DNA from: Methanoregula sp.
GTDB taxonomy: Archaea; Halobacteriota; Methanomicrobia; Methanomicrobiales; Methanospirillaceae
Direction: 5' to 3'
DNA: 64,000 nt
Assembly (NCBI RefSeq): GCF_023227875.1
Contig: NZ_JALOCH010000001.1
Span: forward strand, 62,001-126,000
A model generated the notes under the pieces. It was not told the origin of the DNA. It saw only the letters and a list, made by a program, of their open reading frames with translations, and did not search any database. The translations under genes and the position numbers were made by a program. Below are positions 1 through 8,918 of this stretch, piece after piece. How positions within the stretch are numbered: position 1 is the stretch's first letter; each line of letters begins with the position of its first letter.

Positions 1-1
1 G

Positions 2-157
2 GTATACCATCTTTTTCTTGGTGCACTTATGCATGACGATAAAAACAGCCGTTCCCGGCAAGTCCGTACCTATTTATTGCCCGATGCCGCATATTCCCTT
101 GAGAAGACCACGGTTAATCTCAATCCCCGGATCGACCGGGTCGAGGATCGTTCATGA
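2..157 (+). CDS. C-terminal end of an unidentified protein (partial)
   Basis: An open frame enters from the left edge and runs 51 codons to a TGA that overlaps the next start (ATGA at 154-157). The readable tail ends in LNPRIDRVEDRS. The overlap and common strand suggest translational coupling to the following gene, so the protein probably belongs to the same signalling locus. The fragment is too short to assign a family. Confidence 0.6.
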   Translation, partial: VYHLFLGALMHDDKNSRSRQVRTYLLPDAAYSLEKTTVNLNPRIDRVEDRS

Positions 158-765
158 AAATCCAGGACATTATTGAGGCCATGCTCAGGGACGCCAAGGA
201 GCTTGGTACCTTCACGCTCCCGGCGCTCCTCAGTACTGCCACTGATGGTGGAAAGAGCGGCCTTGCCATTGTCCGGGAGCCAGACTCCCTCTCCTGTCTT
301 GCCATCGTGAAGGGAGAACCCGAAGGCGCGATCTTTACCGATGAACACGGGGAACGGTTCGGGGACACGGCGGTCATGCTCATCGCGGGCAAGGAACTCT
401 TCGGGTTCTGGGAGGTACCGCAGGACATGGTCGAAGCGCTGGTGATGGGGTGCCGGATCTTCGAGAAGAACCGGTTGAAACAGGGCCTGGCACGGGACGT
501 ACCTGAGTTCGGCAGGAAGAGCGATGGCGTCGGCCACCTCACCGTCACCGTCATGCGGGGTCCGGCGCTGGAGAAAGGCATCCGTGTCTCCCTCCGGAAA
601 GACGGCAAGATCGTGGGCAGCGATTTCACCGCGGAGGATGGCAGTTCCGGGTTCCGCATGATGCACGGGGATTATGACTGCATTGTGCAGGACCGGAGCC
701 AGCAGATCAGGACATTTGCGGTGCACTTCACGGAACCCGACCAGAAGATCCTTCTTAAACTTTAA
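154..765 (+). CDS. Hypothetical two-domain protein of the filament/signalling locus
   Basis: This is a 203-residue soluble protein of unknown function. Residues about 1-115 alternate short strands and helices around the segment IVKGEPEGAIFTDEHG, which resembles the N-terminal segments of the proteins at 4396-5001 and 5623-6384. Residues about 125-203 are beta-rich (LTVTVMRG, a central DG, GDYDCIV, ending KILLKL), like a carboxypeptidase-regulatory-like sandwich. The ATG overlaps the stop of the upstream gene. Both domain suggestions are by eye. It has no signal peptide or membrane segment, so it is probably a cytoplasmic partner of the neighbouring sensors. Confidence 0.7.
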   Translation: MKIQDIIEAMLRDAKELGTFTLPALLSTATDGGKSGLAIVREPDSLSCLAIVKGEPEGAIFTDEHGERFGDTAVMLIAGKELFGFWEVPQDMVEALVMGCRIFEKNRLKQGLARDVPEFGRKSDGVGHLTVTVMRGPALEKGIRVSLRKDGKIVGSDFTAEDGSSGFRMMHGDYDCIVQDRSQQIRTFAVHFTEPDQKILLKL

Positions 766-866
766 TATTTGGTAATTTTTTTACGAAAATTGCGCCAAAT
801 CCGGGCTTTTTTCACGCCATAAATCGGCCGAAATCCTTTAATTGCATAGAAACAGAACTTTGCACT

Positions 867-1976
867 ATGAAGATCGGGCGTGAAGATTTCGAAGCGCTTA
901 TCAAGGGCGAAAAGACCATCGCCCCCTATATCGAGCTCGACTGCCTTGCCGGCTCGTACTCGGTTTTTGGAGTCAGGACAGCAGGAAACCCGAACTATCT
1001 TATCCGGGCCATTTACGAGATGTACGAGGCAAATCTCAACAAAAAACTTGCCATAAAGGCGGTCCGCAAACTCTTCCGTTCCGTAGGCCAGGGATCGGTG
1101 GGCTTAAACAACCTGTTGAAGAAACTCGGCATGGACTTAACGCCGTCGGAGTTCCTGGTGCTCGTGTTCCGGCTCCAGCACCAGCAGGGGTGGGGTGCCC
1201 CGTTCGAGCTTGTCGAGGCAGGGGAGAAACGAATCGTGCTCCGGACAAAACACACCTTCGAGTCCGAGGTGCTCAAGGACTGGAACATGCCGGTCTGCGG
1301 TATCCACCAGGGATGGATTGAAGGCGTGCTCAAGGCGGTCACCGGCAAGACCTGGTTCTGCCTTGAGAAGACCTGCCATGCAAAAGGCGACGAGTACTGC
1401 GAGTTTGTCTGTGACCAGGTCGAGCCGAGCTGGAAGTTCAAGGCGGAAGCCGTGGTGAAGGGAGAGTCCGCCATTACCGAGTTCATCGAGCACAAGCCGC
1501 TCGAGGGTAAAATCCAGCTGATTGATGAGCCGGTCGTCATGATGCCCCGGTTCATCTTCACGTCCATGACCACCTCCCTGAAAAAGACAATGGGGGAGGC
1601 CCCGGCAAGTGGTGTCAACTACCGTGCCTACATGGACATGGGTAAGGAGAATGTGGAGCACTACAAGAAGATGGGAATTACGAACCCCAGGACCCTCTCC
1701 GACATGGCCTTTACCTTCTACTCCCAGATGGGCTGGTTCAATGTGATTAAAGAGGAATGGGACGAAGGGACCAAGACCAAGATGATCACCCTCTCCCACA
1801 CGGTGGAGTCGGAGTCCTTTGGAAGCACGGGGAAGAATGTCTGCTTCTGCACGGCCGGTCTCCTCGCAGGTATCATCGAGGGGTCCTTTGGGATCCGGGT
1901 GCAGGCTAAAGAGATCAAGTGCAAGTCAAAAGGCGACGAGCACTGCGTCTTCACGATCACCAACAAACCGTCGTAA
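867..1976 (+). CDS. Tandem V4R (4-vinyl reductase) domain protein
   Basis: This 369-residue protein carries two V4R modules. The first has Cys144, Cys165, Cys170 and a KGDEYC motif ending at Cys178. The second has Cys326, Cys328, Cys352 and KGDEHC ending at Cys360. V4R domains bind small hydrophobic ligands or metals and serve as sensors or as accessory reductases in bacteriochlorophyll synthesis. With no photosynthesis genes here, a sensory role is the better inference. The ATG at 867 lies about 25 bases after a T/A-rich box, so the message may be nearly leaderless. It is followed on the same strand by a receiver-PAS protein. Confidence 0.85.
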   Translation: MKIGREDFEALIKGEKTIAPYIELDCLAGSYSVFGVRTAGNPNYLIRAIYEMYEANLNKKLAIKAVRKLFRSVGQGSVGLNNLLKKLGMDLTPSEFLVLVFRLQHQQGWGAPFELVEAGEKRIVLRTKHTFESEVLKDWNMPVCGIHQGWIEGVLKAVTGKTWFCLEKTCHAKGDEYCEFVCDQVEPSWKFKAEAVVKGESAITEFIEHKPLEGKIQLIDEPVVMMPRFIFTSMTTSLKKTMGEAPASGVNYRAYMDMGKENVEHYKKMGITNPRTLSDMAFTFYSQMGWFNVIKEEWDEGTKTKMITLSHTVESESFGSTGKNVCFCTAGLLAGIIEGSFGIRVQAKEIKCKSKGDEHCVFTITNKPS

Positions 1977-2005
1977 TAACCGGCAAATCTCCCCATCTGA
2001 ATCAA

Positions 2006-2016
2006 TTTTTATAAAT
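2006..2016 (+). promoter_or_regulatory. TATA box for the receiver-PAS gene
   Basis: The segment TTTTTATAAAT is a good archaeal TATA box. Transcription would start about 25 bases downstream, near 2035-2040. This supports the ATG at 2060 rather than an upstream TTG at 2033. Confidence 0.5.
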
Positions 2017-2059
2017 AACATCTCGACTAATCTTGAATGAATTATATACCGTGTTTTCC

Positions 2060-2854
2060 ATGGCCGCATCACACCGTATTATGATCGTGGAGGATGATGA
2101 GATCATCTGCAACCTCATCACGACCCTGCTGGAACGGAAGGGATACGTTATTGCCGGGCAGACCGGCTCCGGTGAGGAGGCCATCATGATGGCGGCGGAT
2201 CTGGAACCTGATCTCGTGCTGATGGATATCGGCCTTTACGGGAAGATGGATGGTGTCGCATCGGCCCGGTTTATCTTCCAGCTCTTCCACATCCCCATTG
2301 TCTTTTTAACAGCCCACTGCGACGACTCCCTGATCGAACGGGCAAAAACCGCCCAGCCCCTCGGGTATATCCTCAAGCCGTTCACGGATAAGGACCTCAC
2401 CTCGAATGTGGAGCTTGCCATCTACAATCACGGCGTCCGCAAAAAATTCCTCGACATCTGCCCGATCGGCGAACCTAAGAAGATCCTGGCGCTCCGCGAC
2501 CTTGTCATGGCACTCGACTTCGATGGCCATATTGTGTTTTTCAACCCGTATGCAACAAAGATGCTGGAACTCACCGAAGATGAGATCCTGATGCACCACT
2601 GGCACGACGTGATGAAGCTCATCAACACCCAGACCCGGAAGGAGATCCCGGACCCTGTTCCGGAGATTGTCCGGGACAAGCTGGTCATCAAGCATGAATT
2701 CAATACCTCCCTGATCACAAAGTCCGGCGAGATCAAATCCGTGAGTGTCGCGGTGCGTCCCATCAAGGACGACAAGCTCGAACTGGTCGGTGTTTTCATG
2801 TTCATCCATGAAAACGCCCCCGGCCAGATCAAGATAACGCCATTAAAGAAGTGA
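2060..2854 (+). CDS. Response regulator receiver-PAS protein
   Basis: A 264-residue cytoplasmic protein. The receiver domain (about 1-125) has the acidic pair in VEDDE (11-14), phospho-acceptor Asp56 in LMDIG, Thr84 and Lys106 in LKPF. A PAS domain follows (about 145-250), with the typical FNPYATKMLELTEDE segment. There is no DNA-binding or kinase module, so it probably works through protein contacts. The ATG at 2060 is chosen over an in-frame TTG at 2033 because of the TATA box at 2006-2016. It sits between the V4R gene and the oppositely oriented minD-like gene, which suggests phosphorylation-dependent input to this locus. Confidence 0.85.
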   Translation: MAASHRIMIVEDDEIICNLITTLLERKGYVIAGQTGSGEEAIMMAADLEPDLVLMDIGLYGKMDGVASARFIFQLFHIPIVFLTAHCDDSLIERAKTAQPLGYILKPFTDKDLTSNVELAIYNHGVRKKFLDICPIGEPKKILALRDLVMALDFDGHIVFFNPYATKMLELTEDEILMHHWHDVMKLINTQTRKEIPDPVPEIVRDKLVIKHEFNTSLITKSGEIKSVSVAVRPIKDDKLELVGVFMFIHENAPGQIKITPLKK

Positions 2855-2921
2855 ATGTACACGCGGTGAACCGCAACCGTGTCACCTGCACTAAAAACAT
2901 CGGGACCGCGTCCCGGCAGGA

Positions 2922-3716
2922 TCACTTCCCGGTCTTCTTCTTGAAAAGCACCCGTGAGAACCGGTCGATGAACCCTTCCCTGACTGCCTGTGCCTTCTCC
3001 TCTGTGTAAGCAACGCCGGCCAGGTCGGATGCGATCCGTTTTATTGCCTTTGATGCCGGGGATGCCGGGAACTTGATCACGATCGGGGTCTTGGCGGATG
3101 AGGCACGCCGGATATTTGCATCTTCCGGGATGATGCCGATCACGGTAACCCCGAGGACCTTCTCCATCTTCTTCGTGATGACATCGGTCTTCTCCTGGTC
3201 GACACGGTTGATGATGCAGCCAAGGACATGCCCGCCAACGACTTCGGTGAGGATCTTGGTCTTGAGGGCATCGACAATGGAGGAGAGTTCCGGGTTGACC
3301 ACCAGGATCACTTCATCAGCAACCGCAAGAGGCACGACGCCGTCCTTGCTGATACCGGCCGGGGCATCGATCAAGAGGAACTCGCAGTGCTTGACCAGTT
3401 CGCCCATGACATCCCGGATCTTTTCGGGGTCTGCCTGCTGGAACCCCTGGAGGGAGATGCCGCTCGGGATCACCTTAAGGCCGCCCGGACCGTTGTAGAT
3501 CGCATCGTTGATCGTTGCGGTCCCTGCCAGGACTTCATGCAGGGTGACGGGTACATCCTGGAGACCAAGGAGGAGTCCGACATTGGCCATGCCAATGTCG
3601 GCATCCATGAGGTATGTCTCTTTCCCGAGCTGGGCCAGCATCGTCCCCAGGTTGACGGAAACCGTTGTTTTTCCTGTACCGCCTTTACCGGAAGCAATTG
3701 TGTAAACCTTGACCAT
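2922..3716 (-). CDS. minD: MinD/ParA-family ATPase
   Basis: A 264-residue P-loop ATPase with the deviant Walker A motif GKGGTGKTT (10-18, Lys11 and Lys16), the switch segment MDADIGMAN (37-45) and a Walker B-like LLIDAPAG (114-121). The basic, amphipathic C-terminus (about 247-264, ending FKKKTGK) resembles a MinD membrane-targeting helix. MinD-family proteins form ATP-dependent dimers that position other complexes. Next to a type IV filament ATPase, a TadZ/CpaE-like role in placing the machine is a reasonable inference. Archaea commonly encode several MinD paralogues with no link to division. Confidence 0.9.
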   Translation of the reverse strand: MVKVYTIASGKGGTGKTTVSVNLGTMLAQLGKETYLMDADIGMANVGLLLGLQDVPVTLHEVLAGTATINDAIYNGPGGLKVIPSGISLQGFQQADPEKIRDVMGELVKHCEFLLIDAPAGISKDGVVPLAVADEVILVVNPELSSIVDALKTKILTEVVGGHVLGCIINRVDQEKTDVITKKMEKVLGVTVIGIIPEDANIRRASSAKTPIVIKFPASPASKAIKRIASDLAGVAYTEEKAQAVREGFIDRFSRVLFKKKTGK

Positions 3717-3787
3717 AAGAGGACCTGTTGTCGGGAGTATTGTCGGTAACCGGCGTTACGGATTACCGGGTTCTTCGTATATTCGTG

Positions 3788-4318
3788 TTATATCCACCAG
3801 TTTAAAATATCTTGGGTGTCCTGCTCGATCATACGGCGGACATCTGCGGGTATCCGGAGGTTGGTGCGGATGATCCCGATGAGGTCCGATCCTTTGTGGG
3901 TGAACCCGAACAGGGTGACCCCGGGTGTAACAGCATCAGGATCGGTCCCGTACTGCCCGCCATAGTGTGCGGCATCCTCTTGTGCGGATTCCCCTCCACT
4001 CGATGCAAAGACAAGCCCGTCGGATGTGGCGATGGTGAACTGGTCAAGCGAATACTTATCAACGAGTGCACGGAGACTTCCGGAGATATCCGTCATCTCC
4101 TCTACCACAGTGGTGGTTTTCGGCTGGGGCAGAACAGCTGGTTTCCGGGCCGGATGTGGCACAGCCTTTTTGATAATCGGGGAAATGGGTTTTGCATCGG
4201 GCTTGTAGCCGAGGTTCTGCCGGGGGTGTGCCGGGGTATTTTCAGTCCCCGGACCGCTCTTCTTTCGCCGGGTCCGGGTAAGGAGGAATGCTGCGGCAGC
4301 TGCAACAGCAAGTGCCAC
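3788..4318 (-). CDS. Membrane-anchored Roadblock/LC7-like protein
   Basis: A 176-residue protein with an N-terminal hydrophobic helix (about 1-14) and an arginine/lysine stop-transfer stretch. A Pro-rich linker (about 25-70) leads to a C-terminal domain (about 75-176) with Roadblock-like spacing: SLRALVDKY, then FTIATSDGLVFASSG, then GVTLFGFTHKGSDLIGII. The start is GTG with GGAG five bases upstream, and an ATATATTT box at 4356-4363 fits. The frame stays open to 4372 after a stronger AGGAGAGG and would lengthen the helix, but its only possible starts there are non-canonical ATT codons. It lies between minD and a DUF2226-like gene on the same strand. Confidence 0.65.
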   Translation of the reverse strand: MALAVAAAAAFLLTRTRRKKSGPGTENTPAHPRQNLGYKPDAKPISPIIKKAVPHPARKPAVLPQPKTTTVVEEMTDISGSLRALVDKYSLDQFTIATSDGLVFASSGGESAQEDAAHYGGQYGTDPDAVTPGVTLFGFTHKGSDLIGIIRTNLRIPADVRRMIEQDTQDILNWWI

Positions 4319-4395
4319 TACAACTCCAATAACCAGCAGGGGACCGGGGACAGGAAATATATCGGGAATAATTTATCCTCTCCTGAAAGGGGGGG

Positions 4396-5001
4396 TCAGC
4401 GTTCCATGAGGTGCTCAAGGTTGAGCTGTTTGACAAGCATCATGCAATCGCTGCGGATACGGGCGGTCACGTGATCGAGGTCCATGGAGTCCAGTGCATC
4501 GAGATCGCTCTCGATCGTCTCTTCCTCTGGTACGGGGGGCGTCTGCACCGGTACGCGGGGAGCTGCTGGTGATGTGAGTGCCTTGTGTCGGATCGCGGGG
4601 ACCGGCAACTCAGCCGTTATCACCAGGCGTTTTGGGGCAGGACTGACCGGTGCAACGGGGGGAGCGGCCGGGTGTGCAGACGGGACTTTTCCTCCTTTCA
4701 CGATTTTACATGCAGGATTGAACTCAAGGGAGAGCTTGATCTGGGTCTCGTCCAGTGTTGAGAGTATAACATCGAAAGATTCCCCCGCGGATTTCTGCAT
4801 CTCATCCCAGCCGGCATCCCCGGGTTTCCCCCGGAACTTGGCGAGGATACACGCCCCTTCCCGGAAGACAAATGTTCCCGTTGCAGGCCCGGCAAAGATA
4901 CTACAGGTACCGGTAAACCGGGTCTGTTCGAGTTCGGAAAGCAACCTTCCGATTGTCGCCTTCTTTCGGATTTCCCGGAATGTCCCCCGCGGGAGTTGCA
5001 T
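4396..5001 (-). CDS. DUF2226-like protein with Pro-rich tail
   Basis: A 201-residue soluble protein. The N-terminal domain (about 1-100) begins MQLPRGTF and contains RFTGTCSIF and GTFVFREGACILAKFRG, a pattern I associate with the archaeal DUF2226 family (tentative). A Pro/Ala-rich linker (about 105-160) precedes an acidic, helical C-terminus (about 165-201). The protein at 5623-6384 has a similar start, MKFPKGT, but ends in a Roadblock-like domain. Its function is unknown. The next gene on the strand starts downstream, so co-transcription with it and minD is possible. Confidence 0.7.
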   Translation of the reverse strand: MQLPRGTFREIRKKATIGRLLSELEQTRFTGTCSIFAGPATGTFVFREGACILAKFRGKPGDAGWDEMQKSAGESFDVILSTLDETQIKLSLEFNPACKIVKGGKVPSAHPAAPPVAPVSPAPKRLVITAELPVPAIRHKALTSPAAPRVPVQTPPVPEEETIESDLDALDSMDLDHVTARIRSDCMMLVKQLNLEHLMER

Positions 5002-5258
5002 GATGTGTAGTGTTACGATATCCTGCTATTTAGTTTCTTTTTGTTCTACTTACCGGCGAGGGGAAAGAAAAACCGGTCATGAATCCGGCACGTTCCGGCT
5101 GCGATTTGCAGAAACGGTGTGCAGAATGCCCGATAGACCGGAACTGGTGCAGTATTACGCGTATTTTATCGCCCCCGCCACGCAATTTGACGAAATTCAA
5201 AGCCCAATCTTTTAATAGGAAAAAAGCAAGAAAGATCCATTTATATTCAGGTGCAGAT

Positions 5259-5606
5259 ATGCTGAAGCCATTGCTCGAAGAATTTCTCAAGGTGGAAGGG
5301 GTATCAGCTGCGGTGGTCGTGGGACGGGATGGATTTGTCATCGAGAGTGCGGTCTCGGGAAAAGTGGATATCGAGGCTCTTGGGGCTATGGCCTCAACCG
5401 GCCTTGGTACTTCCGAAGCAATGGGCACTACCCTTGGTAAAGGAGAACTCTCCCAGATGCTCGTAGAACTGGAAAAAGGCCCGATCCTCCTCTCCCCGCT
5501 ATCCGCTGACGAACTGATCGCGATTGTGGCAGACACCACGGCAAACGTTGGAAGGATCCGATATGAACTGAAGAAGAATAAAGAGCGGATCGTCGCGGCA
5601 CTCTGA
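5259..5606 (+). CDS. Roadblock/LC7 domain protein (MglB-like)
   Basis: A 115-residue single-domain Roadblock/LC7 protein: helix LKPLLEEFLKVEGVSAAVVVGRDG, then a strand-helix-strand core, ending in a long C-terminal helix. Roadblock proteins form dimers. MglB binds and activates the GTPase of the Ras-like MglA to set cell polarity. No Ras-like GTPase is encoded nearby, so the partner is unknown. The ATG at 5259 follows an AGGTG ribosome binding site. The longer frame from 5079 runs through promoter-like sequence (TTTTAATAG near 5211). It is probably co-transcribed with the next gene and the secretion ATPase. Confidence 0.85.
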   Translation: MLKPLLEEFLKVEGVSAAVVVGRDGFVIESAVSGKVDIEALGAMASTGLGTSEAMGTTLGKGELSQMLVELEKGPILLSPLSADELIAIVADTTANVGRIRYELKKNKERIVAAL

Positions 5607-5622
5607 TCACCTTCATCCTTTT

Positions 5623-6384
5623 ATGAAATTCCCCAAAGGAACCGATGGAGGCACCATTTCCAACCCCCAGGATGAGGGAGTTGCCCGGGAACTGATGTCC
5701 TTTGTCGGCGCAATCGAGATCGAGACCGGGTCCGGGCATGGTTTCATGCTGGCCGATCAGGGGACGCTGATCGCCGCCTATTTCCGCTCTGACAAGGGGG
5801 AGTTCAGGGCAAAGGAAGCCCTCTCGCAGATGGCGGCTGAAACGGAAAGGGATGACGAGCAGTGCTTCAGCCTGCGGATCTACTCTCCTGCGGAATTTTC
5901 CCAGGCGGTCCGGATCTCGGAGGCGGAAAGCCTGCTCCTTGCCGGGGGAGAACCGGCTCCGGAGCGCGGCGAGGATGTACCGGACATATCCCCCACACCC
6001 CCTCCAGATGCACCGGAAAAGACCGACCCTGCACTGTCGGCGTCCCCACGGCTGCTCGATGAAGCCCGTCTCCGGAAGATCATGAACCAGCCCGGCGTGA
6101 TTGCCGTATCGGCATTCTTCGAAGGCTTCCCGGTCCAGTCCCTTGGGGACGAGGACTTCGAGCACGTGGCTGCCTCGGCAGAGGACTTCATGAGGGCGGG
6201 ATCGAAGATTGCCCATGAGATGAAGATCGGGGACCTTGACCAGATGATCCTTGAGACGGCGGAGAACAAGTTCATCATCGCACCCTGCGGCGATCTCTAT
6301 CTCTGCATATTTACTACGGCAGACGCCCAGCTCGGCCTCATCCGGGTGGTACTCAGGAGCATCCAGAAAGAAATCAACAGTTAG
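5623..6384 (+). CDS. DUF2226-like / Roadblock fusion protein
   Basis: A 253-residue cytoplasmic protein. Residues about 1-100 resemble the N-terminal domain of the protein at 4396-5001 (MKFPKGT start, then MLADQGTLIAAYF). A Pro/Asp-rich linker spans about 108-140. Residues about 143-253 form a Roadblock/LC7-like domain: LRKIMNQPGVIAVSAFFEG, then FIIAPCGDLYLCIFTT, then a final helix. It follows the stand-alone Roadblock gene after 16 bases and precedes the secretion ATPase. The fusion links two domain types that occur separately in this locus. The domain calls are by eye and the function is unknown. Confidence 0.75.
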   Translation: MKFPKGTDGGTISNPQDEGVARELMSFVGAIEIETGSGHGFMLADQGTLIAAYFRSDKGEFRAKEALSQMAAETERDDEQCFSLRIYSPAEFSQAVRISEAESLLLAGGEPAPERGEDVPDISPTPPPDAPEKTDPALSASPRLLDEARLRKIMNQPGVIAVSAFFEGFPVQSLGDEDFEHVAASAEDFMRAGSKIAHEMKIGDLDQMILETAENKFIIAPCGDLYLCIFTTADAQLGLIRVVLRSIQKEINS

Positions 6385-6572
6385 CGGAGGAGAGACGATT
6401 CACTTATTTGACATGACCGGTTGCGTGTGGCGGACGGGTGATCTGGATACCCGCAGGCTTTCCTGTCAGGAGAGTAAATATACTCAGAGGCAGAGTATTT
6501 TTTATCCGGCCAGATCAGGAAAACCCGGTATGCCTGCAGGGCGCCCAATACTTCAGCACGGGGAGATCCAGA

Positions 6573-8918
6573 ATGGGTAACGAAGAGGAAGATTCGTTTG
6601 ACGATGTAAGCTCGCTCATGGAGAAGATCGGCGGGAAAAAGAAGGAGGCTGCTTCTGATGGCCAGAAAAATGGTCCGGATTCGCCGGTCGCACCTGCACA
6701 TCCGGAGCAACCGGCCAAACCCACTTCCGGTGGAGGGGATTTCTCCCAGCTCATGAAAAAACTGGGTATGGCAAACCGCAAGAATACTGTATCCCCATCC
6801 GCCCCGGACACCCCGACCATTTCCCTGACACCGGCCGAACCGGAACCTGCACCCGCATATGTGCCAGAACCTGGGCCTGTCAGCCCTCCAATATCGAGTC
6901 TTGATGACCTGCTCGAGGATGAAACCCCTCCGTCCCCGGTCACTGCCCCCGTAGAGGCAGGACCCGAGCCGGTCATGGAGATCATTGAAGAAGACACCCG
7001 GCCCTCTATCCGGAAAGGTCTCCCGGCAAAAAAAGCAAAAATCCTCCCCAAACAAAAATCCCCCTCTGAACCGGAGACGGACGAGGATGAGAAGATCATC
7101 ACTGTCGACCAGATCTCCGACATTTCCGGCCTGATCCTCCCCAAGGGGGCAACATTCCAGGTTGACGAACTCAACCTGCACGGCCGTGTCAGTGCATTCG
7201 AAGGCACGGGTATCGGTGCCCTTCCTGATGAGTTTGCCGAGATCTGGAAGAAGGAATTCTCAAAAGCCGGCTTCAAGGACCTCGACCTCGGGGATGCGGT
7301 GATCGCAGAGAAGGAAAATGCCCTGCCTGCTGCAAAAAAATTTAGTATCTCCGGCCTGTTTGCGGCGATCCGTACCGAAGAAGAGGAGTACGATGCAAAG
7401 AAACACGGGCCGCTTGTCGACCTTTCTTTCAGCCCGAAGTCGGGAATCGAGGAGATGGAGATGTACCCGGTCAACGAACCGTATGCCTACATTCGGATCA
7501 TCTACGACCACTCCACCCACGAATACACCTACCAGGTGCTTGAACCGGTACTCACGGAACCGGAAAAGGATCTCTTAAAAGAGCTCAAGGAGCGCCTGTT
7601 CGACACACTCGATATCAATACAAAAGACCTCACCCGTGATGAAGCACGGCTTAAACTCCGGGCTGCGACAAACGATATCATGCAGGATTTCGGTATCCGG
7701 CTCAGCCCGTCCGTGAAAGAGAAGATCCACTATAACATGCACAAGGATTTCCTTGGCGACGGCCTGATCGATCCCATCATGCACGACAAGTATATCGAGG
7801 ATATCTCGTGCGATGGTGTTCATACCCCGATCTTTGCATTCCACTCCAGTTACGAATCGATGAAGACCTCTCTCGCGTACCATAAGGCGGAGGATCTCGA
7901 CTCATTTGTCACCAAGCTTGCCCAACGGGCAGGGAAGTACATCTCGATCGCGGAACCCATCCTCGATGCGTCCATGCAGGACGGCTCACGTATCCAGATG
8001 ACGCTCGGGACAGAAGTCACGGCGCACGGCTCCACGTTCACCATCCGTAAGTTCAAGGACGAGCCGATCACGCCCACGGACCTGATCGAATGGCATACGT
8101 TTGCCCCGCTCTCGATCGCCTATATCTGGCTTGCCGTGGAGAACGGCAAGTCCGCGATCTTTGCCGGGGGAACTGCATCCGGTAAGACCACGGCGCTGAA
8201 CGCGATCTCGCTGTTTATCCCGCCGATGGCAAAGATCGTCTCCCTTGAAGATACCCGTGAAGTGAAACTCCCCCACCCGAACTGGATCCCGAGCGTCACC
8301 CGTGATTCATTCGATACCTCCGGGAGGGGCGAGATCAACATGTACGAACTCCTGCGGGCTGCGATGCGTCAGCGTCCCGAATACATCATCGTTGGTGAGG
8401 TCCGTGGCAAGGAATGCCAGACCCTCTTCCAGGCGATGAGCACGGGCCATGTCACGTATTCGACAACACATGCCGATTCGGTGGCGAGTGTCGTGCACCG
8501 TATCGAGAACCCGCCCATGGACGTGCCCCGGAACATGCTCTCGGCACTCGATTTCATCTGTATCCAGGTGCAGGCACGGGTCGGGGGCAAGCGCATCCGG
8601 CGTAACAAGCAGATCGTTGAGATCCTGGATATCGACCCGAGGACCAATGAACTGATCACGAACGAGGTGTTCAAGTGGCGGTCTGCAACCGATGAACATT
8701 CCTATTCCGGCAAGTCCTATGTCCTCGAAGAGATCATGGAGGCCAAGGGCTGGAACGAGAACCGGATGCGGGAGGAGCTGAAACGGCGGCAGGAAGTGCT
8801 CGAGTGGATGCGCATCAAGAAGATCCGCCACTACAAGGATGTGGCCAAGATCCTGATCTCCTACTACCGCGACCCCGAGGTAGTCATCGAGCGGGTGAGG
8901 AAGGACCTCTATGAATAG
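6573..8918 (+). CDS. Type II/IV secretion ATPase (FlaI/TadA/GspE family)
   Basis: A 781-residue hexameric ATPase subunit. About 170 N-terminal residues are low-complexity, Pro/Glu-rich and variable. The remainder is a FlaI-type core: Walker A GGTASGKT (532-539), an Asp-box segment LEDTREVKLP, Walker B VGEVRG (607-612) and a His-box STTHADS just after it. Such ATPases power assembly or retraction of archaella and type IV pili. The ATG at 6573 follows GGGGAG. The frame open from 6438 lacks that support. The stop overlaps the start of the first platform gene, so ATPase and platform are co-translated. Confidence 0.93.
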   Translation: MGNEEEDSFDDVSSLMEKIGGKKKEAASDGQKNGPDSPVAPAHPEQPAKPTSGGGDFSQLMKKLGMANRKNTVSPSAPDTPTISLTPAEPEPAPAYVPEPGPVSPPISSLDDLLEDETPPSPVTAPVEAGPEPVMEIIEEDTRPSIRKGLPAKKAKILPKQKSPSEPETDEDEKIITVDQISDISGLILPKGATFQVDELNLHGRVSAFEGTGIGALPDEFAEIWKKEFSKAGFKDLDLGDAVIAEKENALPAAKKFSISGLFAAIRTEEEEYDAKKHGPLVDLSFSPKSGIEEMEMYPVNEPYAYIRIIYDHSTHEYTYQVLEPVLTEPEKDLLKELKERLFDTLDINTKDLTRDEARLKLRAATNDIMQDFGIRLSPSVKEKIHYNMHKDFLGDGLIDPIMHDKYIEDISCDGVHTPIFAFHSSYESMKTSLAYHKAEDLDSFVTKLAQRAGKYISIAEPILDASMQDGSRIQMTLGTEVTAHGSTFTIRKFKDEPITPTDLIEWHTFAPLSIAYIWLAVENGKSAIFAGGTASGKTTALNAISLFIPPMAKIVSLEDTREVKLPHPNWIPSVTRDSFDTSGRGEINMYELLRAAMRQRPEYIIVGEVRGKECQTLFQAMSTGHVTYSTTHADSVASVVHRIENPPMDVPRNMLSALDFICIQVQARVGGKRIRRNKQIVEILDIDPRTNELITNEVFKWRSATDEHSYSGKSYVLEEIMEAKGWNENRMREELKRRQEVLEWMRIKKIRHYKDVAKILISYYRDPEVVIERVRKDLYE

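Noticed and set aside
4319..4372. Non-canonical ATT start for the membrane-anchored Roadblock-like protein
   Set aside because: AGGAGAGG stands well ahead of ATT, but the GTG at 4318 has its own GGAG and a matching TATA box, so the simpler start is kept.
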